A stretch of 22,838 nucleotides of DNA from UBA830 sp036339975. GTDB lineage: Bacteria > Pseudomonadota > Alphaproteobacteria > MPNO01 > UBA830. The stretch is taken from the NCBI GenBank assembly GCA_036339975.1, contig JAYYZV010000109.1, positions 1-22,838 on the forward strand. Reading direction: 5' to 3'. The stretch's first letter is position 1. Every line of letters begins with the position of its first letter. This document shows, piece by piece, positions 15,037 through 21,527 of this stretch. Both the position numbers and the translations under genes were made by a program. The notes below the pieces were generated by a model. It was not told the origin of the DNA, did no database searches, and worked only from the letters and a program-made list of their open reading frames with translations.

Positions 15037-15865
15037 CGATCCAACAGGCGCCGGCGAGGTAGACGACGCCGTCTTTGCCGGTGTTCTTTTCCAGCACACC
15101 GTTTATGGCGTCGATAACTTTAATGCGTTTCTCGCCAGTGACTTCGCCCAAAGGCACAGATAGCGGGCCCATTTCCATGACGAATGCTAGAGCGTCTTCC
15201 GTCGTTCGTCCCAGCGGGATCTGAATATCCAGTGGAGTGAGATTGATATCCCGCCATCCCGATTCAGAGAGCACGCGGTGAACGCGGTCCGGATTAGCGA
15301 AAGAGAAGGGCCCTGGGTCCTCTGGCCCCGGTCGTGGCGGCATCTCGAGGAAAGGTTTTGCGGCAGCTATTGGCTCCATCGCCCATAAATTTTCTCTGGG
15401 GCTGCGCCAGACGCCGAGTGCCACGCGCCCGCCGGTATCCAGTGCCTGTCCTAGCCGGGCGAAAACCGCTACCGGATCGTCAAAGAACATAGCGCCCAGC
15501 CGGGAAATCATTTTATCGAAGGATCCATTCGAGAATGGATAGATGGCTGCATCTCCCAGTACGAAAGTGACATTAACTAGGCCGGCGGCGTCTGCACGCT
15601 CTTGGGCGCGATCGATCATCGGTCCGGATACGTCGATGGCTGTAACCGTACCAATAGGAGTGACGCGCTCTGACACTGCTAAAGTAGTTCCTCCATTGCC
15701 ACAACCGAGGTCTAGTACCCGGTCGCCGACCCCGATTTCTGCCGCATCGAGCATTGCGTCGGTGATGGCTGAAAACATGATATCCACCGTATCGGCATAT
15801 CTTGCCCAGGCGATCCCGTGATCACTGTTCCAGAATTCAATCTGACCTATATTTTCGTCGTTCAT
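15017..15865 (-). CDS. Class I SAM-dependent methyltransferase
   Basis: This 282-residue protein has a Rossmann-type methyltransferase core. Motif I is VLDLGCGNGGTT (50-61), the acidic loop follows in VTAIDVSGPMIDRAQERA, and motif post-II is present as FVLGDAAIYPFSNGSFDKMISRLGAMFF, where the D of LGDA should contact adenine. The N-terminus (FWNSDHGIAWARYADTVD) resembles the UbiE/BioC-like methyltransferase group. The substrate is not evident. It runs convergently into bioD with a 20-base overlap, so it is not co-transcribed with the rightward biotin genes. BioC, which methylates malonyl-ACP, is a class I enzyme of similar size, and no other bioC is visible, so this is a weak candidate. An equally likely reading is an unrelated small-molecule methyltransferase. 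Confidence 0.8.
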   Translation of the reverse strand: MNDENIGQIEFWNSDHGIAWARYADTVDIMFSAITDAMLDAAEIGVGDRVLDLGCGNGGTTLAVSERVTPIGTVTAIDVSGPMIDRAQERADAAGLVNVTFVLGDAAIYPFSNGSFDKMISRLGAMFFDDPVAVFARLGQALDTGGRVALGVWRSPRENLWAMEPIAAAKPFLEMPPRPGPEDPGPFSFANPDRVHRVLSESGWRDINLTPLDIQIPLGRTTEDALAFVMEMGPLSVPLGEVTGEKRIKVIDAINGVLEKNTGKDGVVYLAGACWIVTATAG

Positions 15866-16011
15866 TGCTAGCTCATCAAGCTGACGAACTTCTTCGGTTA
15901 TAACCGGTTTTCATATCCGATTTGTTCCGAGGTTGGGTCCTTACATGGAAAATCGCTGCGGATCGATATGAGGGATAGGAAAGACAGCAATAGTTTGGCG
16001 CAGTTTGAATA

Positions 16012-16038
16012 AAAAAGGCCGCGGAGAGCGGCCTTTTT
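16012..16038 (-). terminator. Rho-independent terminator of rpsU, potentially bidirectional
   Basis: A perfect GC-rich stem GGCCGC (16017-16022) / GCGGCC (16028-16033) with the loop GGAGA is flanked by an A-run on the left and a T-run on the right. The symmetry gives a poly-U tail for transcripts in both directions. It lies 22 bases after the rpsU stop on the minus strand. No plus-strand gene ends just upstream, so rpsU is the likely user. Confidence 0.85.
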
Positions 16039-16059
16039 GATCTTTCTGATAACGTGGCC

Positions 16060-16263
16060 TCAGAAGCCTTCACGCTCTAGCCTTTTGCGTTCAAGCTTGC
16101 GGGCGCGGCGAATAGCTTCAGCCTTTTCACGGGCTCGGCGTTCCGACGGTTTTTCATACGACCGACGCATTTTCATTTCGCGAAAAATACCTTCGCGCTG
16201 CATTTTCTTCTTCAGTGCGCGCAGCGCCTGATCTACATCATTGTCTCTTACGGATACTTCCAC
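16060..16263 (-). CDS. rpsU: 30S ribosomal protein S21
   Basis: This 67-residue basic protein begins MEVSVRDNDVDQALRALKKK and continues MQREGIFREMKMRRSYEKPS, then RRAREKAEAIRRARKLERKR. It is the complete S21 of alphaproteobacterial type. S21 joins the 30S subunit late, near the anti-Shine-Dalgarno region, and helps initiation. The start is GTG at 16263; the ATG-ATG pair just upstream leads directly to TAG and cannot be used. GGAGA lies about 10 bases before the start. The gene has its own terminator and a roughly 115-base predicted leader with two hairpins, so it is probably a single-gene unit with possible autoregulation. Divergent from def. Confidence 0.97.
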   Translation of the reverse strand: MEVSVRDNDVDQALRALKKKMQREGIFREMKMRRSYEKPSERRAREKAEAIRRARKLERKRLEREGF

Positions 16264-16326
16264 GGCTACATCATCTCCAGTCGGATCGCATATGGCCCCT
16301 TACGGCCCGGATTTGTCCGCCTACAC

Positions 16327-16392
16327 GAGCAGGAACTACTGCTCCAGAAACGGCGAAAACCGGTGTTTCCACCGGCTAACGAAACCTTTATA
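16327..16392 (-). promoter_or_regulatory. rpsU: rpsU promoter and two-hairpin leader
   Basis: On the minus strand an extended -10, TGC followed by TATAAA (16392-16387), has a weak -35-like TTAAAA 17 bases upstream. Transcription would begin near 16380. The first hairpin follows almost at once: CCGGTG/CACCGG with a 4-base loop at 16360-16375. A second, GAGCAG/CTGCTC with a 6-base loop, lies at 16327-16344. Both stems are perfect 6-base pairs. The leader to the GTG start would be about 115 bases, long enough for regulation by ribosomal protein or RNA structure. Predicted from consensus and complementarity only. Confidence 0.4.
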
Positions 16393-16494
16393 GCATAAAC
16401 AGGGCTTGATTTTAAAGTCCTTAACGTCATTGTCCCTATTTCAGTTGTATACGTCAAAAATGAACCTTAACCCGTGTCAGGATAGCGTTTCCAA

Positions 16495-17076
16495 ATGACT
16501 TTGCTAAAAATCGCCCGTATGGGACATCCGGTTCTTTTACAAATGGCGAACGAGATCCCCGAAGCTACCTCGCCGGATGTCGGACGCCTCGTAAAAGATA
16601 TGGTAGAAACCATGGAAGATGCGGTAGGCGTCGGCCTTGCGGCACCACAGGTCTATGAGGGCAAGCGCGTGATCATCTTTAAATCGCCACGTGAGCGAGG
16701 CGAAGAAGGGCGCGCGGAAACAGATTTCTCTGAGCTTACGGCATTGATAAATCCGAAGTTTGAACCTGTGACCGACGAACTTGCGCTTGGTTGGGAAGGC
16801 TGTTTGTCGATTCCCGGTATCACCGGTGCTGTCCCGCGCTATTCCCACATCGTTTATCGTGGATATTTGGCTAGTGGTCAGGCTGTCGAACGGGAAGCAA
16901 CAAACTTTCATGCGCGTGTTGTACAGCACGAGATTGACCATCTTGACGGTGTTCTTTTCCCCATGCGGATGACCGATATGTCGTTATTGAGCTTCAACGA
17001 GGAATTGCAGACGTTCATGGAACATGCCGCAGTCCAAGCTGCGGCAAATTCCAACGACAACGGTCCTGAAACATGA
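16495..17076 (+). CDS. def: Peptide deformylase
   Basis: This 193-residue metalloenzyme removes the formyl group from nascent protein N-termini. All three family motifs are intact: GVGLAAPQ (45-52), EGCLS with metal ligand Cys103 (101-105), and HEIDH with His145, Glu146 and His149. The length is usual for a type 1 deformylase. In many bacteria def precedes fmt; here it is followed instead by COQ9 with an ATGA overlap at 17073-17076. That suggests either a second def copy in this genome or a rearranged def-fmt locus. The ribosome site is weak (AGGA about 12 bases before the ATG). Divergent from rpsU across a 231-base gap, placing two translation genes on a shared control region. Confidence 0.95.
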   Translation: MTLLKIARMGHPVLLQMANEIPEATSPDVGRLVKDMVETMEDAVGVGLAAPQVYEGKRVIIFKSPRERGEEGRAETDFSELTALINPKFEPVTDELALGWEGCLSIPGITGAVPRYSHIVYRGYLASGQAVEREATNFHARVVQHEIDHLDGVLFPMRMTDMSLLSFNEELQTFMEHAAVQAAANSNDNGPET

Positions 17077-17753
17077 CAAAAAATGGAGTTCCGATCCGCG
17101 CTGCGTTGATCAAAAGTGCTCTCGCGCATATCCCAGTCGACGGCTGGTCATTGGCTGCACTTCAGTCCGGCGCACGGGATATCGATCTCAATGGAGAAGT
17201 CGTGGCAAGAGAATTTCCCCGAGGCGTTTCCGACGCGATTCAGTGTTTTTCTGAACAGGCCGACCGGCACATGCTGCAGTCGATGCAGGCTTTGGATCTT
17301 GAAACTTTCCGCATTCACGAACGCGTGGGCATGGCTGTGGAAAATCGATTGACCTATCTTGAACCGCATAGAGAAGCGGTTCACCGCGGATTAACTTGGC
17401 TTTCAATGCCGCAGAATGTGTTGCTCGGCGCACGACTACTATACCGGACGGTGGACGATATCTGGTATGGGGTCGGTGACCGGTCGACCGATTTCTCGTT
17501 CTATACAAAGCGCGGACTTCTGGCTGGTGTTGTGGGCTCGACGAACCTGTTCTGGCTCGAAGACCGTAGCAAAGATGGCGCCGAGACCAAGGCTTTTCTT
17601 TACCGGCGGCTTGACGAAGTTATGAATATACAAACTGCACGGAAATATATGAGCGTTCCGCGCGATAGAGTGCTCGGTTCATTGTCTATACTCAAAGACG
17701 TATTTGAAAGACGCTACCGACGATCTGATAACGGGGAGAGCCGCGTTACGTGA
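17073..17753 (+). CDS. COQ9-family ubiquinone biosynthesis protein
   Basis: This 226-residue protein carries the COQ9 signature WYGVGDRSTDFSFYTKR followed by LLAGVVGSTNLFWLED, and an N-terminal TetR-like helical part (about 8-90, with the family sequence HIPVDGWSLAALQSGARDI). In mitochondria COQ9 binds isoprenoid lipids and presents the substrate to the COQ7 hydroxylase. In alphaproteobacteria the homologue is taken to have the same role. The start overlaps the def stop by 4 bases (ATGA), so the two genes are coupled. Its last 40 bases overlap the 3' end of purK on the other strand, which is longer than usual for convergent genes. The call is firm; the bacterial partner enzyme is not in this window. 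Confidence 0.93.
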   Translation: MTKNGVPIRAALIKSALAHIPVDGWSLAALQSGARDIDLNGEVVAREFPRGVSDAIQCFSEQADRHMLQSMQALDLETFRIHERVGMAVENRLTYLEPHREAVHRGLTWLSMPQNVLLGARLLYRTVDDIWYGVGDRSTDFSFYTKRGLLAGVVGSTNLFWLEDRSKDGAETKAFLYRRLDEVMNIQTARKYMSVPRDRVLGSLSILKDVFERRYRRSDNGESRVT

Positions 17754-18799
17754 CCCATTTTTCGGCCTGGGCGGCTTTCTGTCTTTCCGTACAAGTGCAG
17801 GCACGTACCGGCTTCGGTGGCCAACTCAGCCCATTTGTCGGCTTCGTCTCCGATCAGATTGGTCATCACCGCGTCTGAATGACGGGACAGATCGCCTAGC
17901 GGGAGGCCTGCAACCGCCCGAATGAACTGTTCAAATTGGCTAACCGCGCAGGCGTCGAGTGTCCAATGGCCGGAATTGTGGGGCCGTGGCGCGATTTCGT
18001 TTACCACCACGCCACCGTTGCCCAATACGAACATTTCCACCGCCAGAAGACCTATTATATCTAGTGTCGCTGCGATTTGGGTGGCAATTCTCTGAGCCTC
18101 GATCGAGACCTCTTCTGAAATGGTCGAGGGAGCAGTCGTCGTGTGGAGTATGTGATCTCTGTGTACGTTGTCGACCGGCACGTAGCTTTGGGTAGTGCCA
18201 TCCGCACCTCGGGCGAGGATAACGGAAATTTCTCGTTCAAAATTGATAAATCCTTCGAGTACCGCCGGTGCCCTCCCGATGCTGTTCCATGCGGCCGACA
18301 GATCGACTTGGTTATCAACACGTAATTGCCCTTTGCCATCGTACCCGAACCGCGACGTTTTCAGGATGGCCGGCAGGCCTGTTTTCGCCGGCGCTGTTTC
18401 GAGATCTCCGTTGTCCAGAATGGGTGCCCAAGGAGCGGTGTTTATACCATGATTGTTGAGGAAGGTTTTTTCAATTTGCCGGTTTTGGGAAACGTGTAAG
18501 GCATCAACACCCGGCCGGACGGGAGAATATTCGGAAATGGCGGCGAGGGTATCGTCAGGCACGTTTTCGAACTCAAAAGTAACTATATCGACCTTTTGGG
18601 CGAATTGCCGAGCGGCGTCGGTATCTTCGTACGAGGCTGTTGTCTGCGAAGCGGAAACTTCCTTGGCCGGGGCATTTGTATCGGGGCTGTAGATATGACA
18701 TTTGTAACCGAGTTGTGCGGCCGCCACCGCTGCCATACGGCCAAGCTGGCCGCCGCCAAGTATGCCGATCGTCGAACCGGGGGGTAGAGGAGCCGTCAC
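17714..18799 (-). CDS. purK: N5-carboxyaminoimidazole ribonucleotide synthase
   Basis: This 361-residue ATP-grasp enzyme carboxylates AIR to N5-CAIR using ATP and bicarbonate in purine synthesis. The N-terminal IGILGGGQLGRMAAVAAAQL (9-28) is the PurK signature. FEFENVP follows, then KTSRFGYDGKGQ (ATP-grasp lid) and NEIAPRPHNSGHWT, which carries the metal and substrate residues. It starts 12 bases after the purE stop on the same strand, so both products of this two-step pair are made together. The C-terminal tail overlaps COQ9 in antisense for 40 bases, which may lead to interference between the two transcripts. Confidence 0.96.
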   Translation of the reverse strand: MTAPLPPGSTIGILGGGQLGRMAAVAAAQLGYKCHIYSPDTNAPAKEVSASQTTASYEDTDAARQFAQKVDIVTFEFENVPDDTLAAISEYSPVRPGVDALHVSQNRQIEKTFLNNHGINTAPWAPILDNGDLETAPAKTGLPAILKTSRFGYDGKGQLRVDNQVDLSAAWNSIGRAPAVLEGFINFEREISVILARGADGTTQSYVPVDNVHRDHILHTTTAPSTISEEVSIEAQRIATQIAATLDIIGLLAVEMFVLGNGGVVVNEIAPRPHNSGHWTLDACAVSQFEQFIRAVAGLPLGDLSRHSDAVMTNLIGDEADKWAELATEAGTCLHLYGKTESRPGRKMGHVTRLSPLSDRR

Positions 18800-18811
18800 G
18801 GCGTTTGCTGT

Positions 18812-19348
18812 CTATTTTCCGGGTGGATTTTCCGGCACATTCGCAGCCAGCGACGCGCGCCATTTTTCTAGCCGCTCGGCCAGCGGCTCATCTTGCAATG
18901 CCACGATTGACGCGGCCATTATCCCAGCGTTCATGGCGCCGGACTCCCCGATTGCCAGCGTGCCGACGGGCACACCGCCGGGCATTTGGACAATGGACAG
19001 AAGGCTGTCCATTCCGCTCAGAGATTTGCTTTCGACCGGCACACCAAGGACCGGGATCGCCGTCATCGAGGCTACCATACCCGGCAGGTGTGCTGCGCCG
19101 CCCGCGCCCGCGATTATGACGCTGAGACCTCGTTTTTTTGCGGACCTAGCATATTCTGTCATTCGGTCGGGTGTGCGGTGTGCCGATACCACCTTTGTTT
19201 CATGGGGAACCTTCAGCGTTTTCAATATTTCGGTGGCTTGTTTCATAGTCGACCAGTCCGATCGGCTACCCATGATGACACCTACTAAAGGTATCTTCTG
19301 CCCGGATTTACGGCCTATAGGGGTTCTTCGAGACTTGCGGGCTGCCAT
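18812..19348 (-). CDS. purE: N5-carboxyaminoimidazole ribonucleotide mutase (class I PurE)
   Basis: This 178-residue enzyme converts N5-CAIR to CAIR, the step after PurK. The active-site segments are VGVIMGSRSDWSTM (22-35), SAHRTPDRM (55-63) with the catalytic His, and GAGGAAHLPGMVAS. The presence of purK identifies it as the bacterial mutase and not the AIR carboxylase form. It carries about 18 extra basic residues (MAARKSRRTPIGRKSGQK) before the usual start of the fold. No alternative start codon lies between 19348 and the conserved core, and AAGGAAAA sits upstream, so the extension seems real. The first gene of the purE-purK pair; its promoter must lie in 19349-19575. Confidence 0.95.
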   Translation of the reverse strand: MAARKSRRTPIGRKSGQKIPLVGVIMGSRSDWSTMKQATEILKTLKVPHETKVVSAHRTPDRMTEYARSAKKRGLSVIIAGAGGAAHLPGMVASMTAIPVLGVPVESKSLSGMDSLLSIVQMPGGVPVGTLAIGESGAMNAGIMAASIVALQDEPLAERLEKWRASLAANVPENPPGK

Positions 19349-19572
19349 GGCAATTTTCCTTTATGTTCGGCGCCGTCGGTCGGGCAGGATGCGGGCGACA
19401 GAAAAACCTATTATAAGCTGCTCCCGGCTCATCGCAAACCGCAGAAATCCGGGCCTCTACAAGAATTATTGAAGTCAGCATTAAGAGCAATCCGGTACAA
19501 CTCTCAAACTGTTAAGGTTAGTCATACGCAGCGCCGTAGAGGCTACAACTCTCTCGGTCGCAAACAAAAAAA

Positions 19573-19619
19573 TTTAATGACTAGGTCTTTATTAACGACC
19601 CTAATTCTCATGCCTAGTC
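19573..19619 (-). terminator. Candidate terminator of the ydcH-like gene (long loop)
   Basis: On the minus strand, just after the ydcH-like stop, GACTAGG (19619-19613) pairs perfectly with CCTAGTC (19585-19579) across a 27-base loop. The loop itself holds a GGTC/GACC-type inner pairing. Six bases later a run of seven T's begins at about 19573. The layout fits intrinsic termination, but the stem is short and AT-containing for a loop that long. Confidence 0.45.
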
Positions 19620-19624
19620 CCATT

Positions 19625-19825
19625 TTAGGCTATAATGTCTGGGTAGAGCTTCGCCTCTAACTGCGCGATTTGATCCTTCAGAATGAGCTTCCGTTTTTTC
19701 AGCCGCTGCATCTGTAGCTGATCGTACGGTGCGCCTTCGGTAAAACGCGCGATCACATCGTCGAGATCCCGGTGCTCAAGTTCCAGCTCAGCCAGTTCAC
19801 GACGAAGCATTTCTTGAAGGCTCAT
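19625..19825 (-). CDS. YdcH/DUF465 family small helical protein
   Basis: This 66-residue protein is almost entirely helical and charged: MSLQEMLRRELAELELEHRD, then LDDVIARF and LQMQRLKKRKLILKDQIAQL, with a break around GAPYDQ. The two helices (about 3-28 and 34-60) should form a coiled-coil hairpin. This is the DUF465 pattern, found in many proteobacteria as YdcH-like proteins, whose function is unknown. It is a single-gene unit with a candidate terminator downstream and a direct repeat upstream. AAAGAGAT upstream of the ATG is a plausible ribosome site. Confidence 0.85.
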   Translation of the reverse strand: MSLQEMLRRELAELELEHRDLDDVIARFTEGAPYDQLQMQRLKKRKLILKDQIAQLEAKLYPDIIA

Positions 19826-19842
19826 GTTTTTTATCTCTTTGA

Positions 19843-19861
19843 GTCTCAGAATTTGTCTCAG
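19843..19861. repeat. GTCTCAG direct repeat upstream of ydcH-like gene
   Basis: GTCTCAG occurs at 19843-19849 and again at 19855-19861, a period of 12 bases, 18-36 bases upstream of the ydcH-like ATG. It could be a tandem regulator site or chance. No matching copy was noticed elsewhere in this gap. Confidence 0.35.
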
Positions 19862-19985
19862 GATATCAGAAACACCGCTGCGCTGTCAGTTATGCCCCAC
19901 TTTTTCTCGAAGAATTATGCGCCTCGCCGGCCGAAATCGGGAAGATTTTTTTGCGTTTTAGTCGCGGCAATTTTCCGGTCTGGAT

Positions 19986-20110
19986 GCTATAATCCGCACC
20001 AGCCCGTTCCGGGCGACCGAGAGGTGCGGATTAAAGGTTTTCGGAATTCGCCATAAAACACCCAGGCTAATACAACCACTGGTGTTGTCGGACAACTGAC
20101 CGGTAGGTTG
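19986..20110 (+). ncRNA. Candidate structured RNA or 5' leader of unknown class
   Basis: Two elaborate foldable units follow an extended -10 (19986-19993). Unit 1: TAATCCGCACC (19990-20000) pairs perfectly with GGTGCGGATTA (20023-20033), enclosing the hairpin GCCCG/CGGGC with a 3-base loop (20002-20014) and leaving an 8-base single-stranded side. Unit 2 is nested: CAACC (20073-20077) with GGTTG (20106-20110), ACTGGT (20078-20083) with ACCGGT (20099-20104, one G-U pair), and GTTGT (20084-20088) with ACAAC (20092-20096). In unit 2 the ACAAC/GTTGT pieces also allow two smaller alternative hairpins. I do not recognise a known riboswitch, 6S, SRP or tmRNA. It could be a separate small RNA or the leader of the TIGR02444 gene. 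If transcription starts about 7 bases after the -10, part of the 11-base left arm would not be transcribed, so a start further upstream would be needed for the full stem. Confidence 0.4.
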
Positions 20111-20167
20111 TTTAGCGGATTTACATTATTGATGTGTTGTAAGTTCACCAACACAGTGGAGGAGACT

Positions 20168-20722
20168 TTGGCTAAATTTCCTGATCACCCGTTCTGGAAT
20201 TTTTCGCTGGAGGTCTATATGTCCCATGGTGTCGGGCCAGCGTGCCTAGAACTCCAGACTAGGCATCAGCTAGATGTTAACATTCTTTTGTATTGCATGT
20301 GGGCCGGCGCGTCGGGCCGGGGGGCGCTAACTGGTTCACAAATGGCGTCTGTGGACGCGGCGGTAAAGGAATGGCACCAAGATGTGGTTCGCGCGCTTAG
20401 GGCTGTCCGCGTGCGGATGAAAACGGGGGTCGGAAACGCGCCTGACGATTTGACAGAAGCCCTGCGCCAGCGGATTCAAAAGATCGAAATAGATTGCGAA
20501 CATGTTGAACAACTGATTTTGGCGAACACCGTTGATCTCGCGGCGAATGGTGCCAAAACAAACACCGAACGGCTGGAAGACGCTGTCTCCAATATCTCTT
20601 CTTATTTTGCGACTTTCGGCGAGGTTTCAGGGGCGGATCGGCGAAGCCTTGCCCTTATCCTTAAGGTTGCTTTTCGAGACTTGGAGGCTGACCAAGTGGA
20701 GGCCGCGGCCGGCGCGATGTAA
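20168..20722 (+). CDS. TIGR02444 family protein
   Basis: This 184-residue protein begins MAKFPDHPFWNFSLEVYMSH if the TTG at 20168 is the start, followed by VGPACLELQTRHQLDVNILL and YCMWAGASGRG. This is the signature of the TIGR02444/DUF2390 family, small proteins of unknown function in proteobacteria, predicted helical. The start decision rests on two points: GGAGGAG at 20158-20164 lies just before the TTG, and family members begin a few residues before DHPFW. An ATG-started reading from 20108 would add 20 residues unlike the family and would place the start inside unit 2 of the structured element. Use of a rare TTG suggests low or controlled expression. It ends 136 bases from the convergent trcR-like gene. 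Confidence 0.82.
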   Translation: MAKFPDHPFWNFSLEVYMSHGVGPACLELQTRHQLDVNILLYCMWAGASGRGALTGSQMASVDAAVKEWHQDVVRALRAVRVRMKTGVGNAPDDLTEALRQRIQKIEIDCEHVEQLILANTVDLAANGAKTNTERLEDAVSNISSYFATFGEVSGADRRSLALILKVAFRDLEADQVEAAAGAM

Positions 20723-20806
20723 GGCGTCCCGGACATTTATCGTCAAAATCAAAACGAAATAACGGGATTACAATTTGGTCGGCCAGTATCTCGGCTTTTG
20801 TGGCAT

Positions 20807-20854
20807 TCCGAAATTCGGAGTTTTATCCGACACCTATAATTCGGCTTTGTGCCG
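20807..20854. terminator. Weak candidate terminators between convergent genes
   Basis: The 136-base gap between the TIGR02444 stop and the trcR-like stop contains TCCGAAATTCGGA (20807-20819) followed by GTTTT on the plus strand, and a CGGC/GCCG hairpin (20842-20845 and 20851-20854) followed by GGTTTT. Both stems are short, so they may act only weakly for the plus-strand transcript. I see no strong minus-strand terminator here. Confidence 0.3.
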
Positions 20855-20858
20855 GGTT

Positions 20859-21479
20859 TTAAAGCTTGAACTCTGGCATCTGCATGCCGGTTGATGTCGC
20901 CGGTTTTTCTTCTTCAACGGGTGGGGCTTCGACTGTGGAAGAATAGCCCGCCTTTAAGACTTCCTTGTCTAAATCCCGGCGATCACAAAGACCCAACCCG
21001 ACCGGATCACGGGCATTGATGTTGTTCATGTTCCAGTGAGAGCGGTCGCGGATGGCATTGATCGTTGGCTTGGTGGTCCCGATCAGGCGCGAAATCTGCG
21101 CATCTGTCAGGTTCGAAAAATGTTTTACTAGCCACGCGATCGCGTCCGGCTTGTCGCCTCGCCGGGCGATAGGAGTGTACTTAGGTCCTTTTGTACGGGT
21201 AGCGGGCCGCGGCACATCTGTTTTCGCCATCACAAGTCGTTGCGCGGCATCGTCCTCGCAACGTTCGATCTCCTGTTTCGTTAACTGTCCATTGACGATG
21301 GGGTCGTAGCCGACCATCCCGAAGGCCACTTCGTCGTCGGCGATGCTCTGCACTTCTAGTTCGTGCAGGCTGCAAAAAGCACCGATCTGGCGGAATGTCA
21401 GTCCGGTATTTTCGATTAGCCACACCGCGGTGGCTTTGGGCATCAGCGGGTTCGCACTTTCGGTTGCTTGACGGGCCAT
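20859..21479 (-). CDS. DUF1013 family cell-cycle regulator (TrcR-like)
   Basis: This 206-residue protein is an alphaproteobacterial DUF1013 member. Its core reads MPKATAVWLIENTGLTFRQI, then GAFCSLHELEVQSIADDEVA and GYDPIVNGQLTKQEIERCE. A second helix-turn-helix-like stretch follows in AIAWLVKHFSNLTDAQISRL, IGTTKPTINAIRDRSHWN. Such proteins have two HTH-type units and are annotated in databases as the cell-cycle transcriptional regulator TrcR, after Caulobacter work that I recall only in outline. The Ala/Pro/Glu-rich tail is low complexity. It lies 48 bases downstream of the quinone oxidoreductase on the same strand and may share its transcript or have its own promoter. Family call firm, regulatory targets unknown. 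Confidence 0.85.
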   Translation of the reverse strand: MARQATESANPLMPKATAVWLIENTGLTFRQIGAFCSLHELEVQSIADDEVAFGMVGYDPIVNGQLTKQEIERCEDDAAQRLVMAKTDVPRPATRTKGPKYTPIARRGDKPDAIAWLVKHFSNLTDAQISRLIGTTKPTINAIRDRSHWNMNNINARDPVGLGLCDRRDLDKEVLKAGYSSTVEAPPVEEEKPATSTGMQMPEFKL

Positions 21480-21527
21480 GATGAAATGCTCTCTTCTTCT
21501 TTCCGGGGTTTTGCATTCGACGCCGCC

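Larger units (their letters stand above)
19826..20167. other. 342-base divergent intergenic region between ydcH-like and TIGR02444 genes
   Basis: No gene is visible in this stretch. It holds a GTCTCAG direct repeat next to the ydcH-like start (19843-19849 and 19855-19861), a T-rich stretch around 19946-19960, and an extended -10 on the plus strand (TGC then TATAAT, 19986-19993). It also holds two nested stem-loops at 19990-20033 and 20073-20110, and a strong ribosome site, GGAGGAG (20158-20164), for the downstream TTG start. It is the longest gene-free stretch in the window. Confidence 0.8.
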
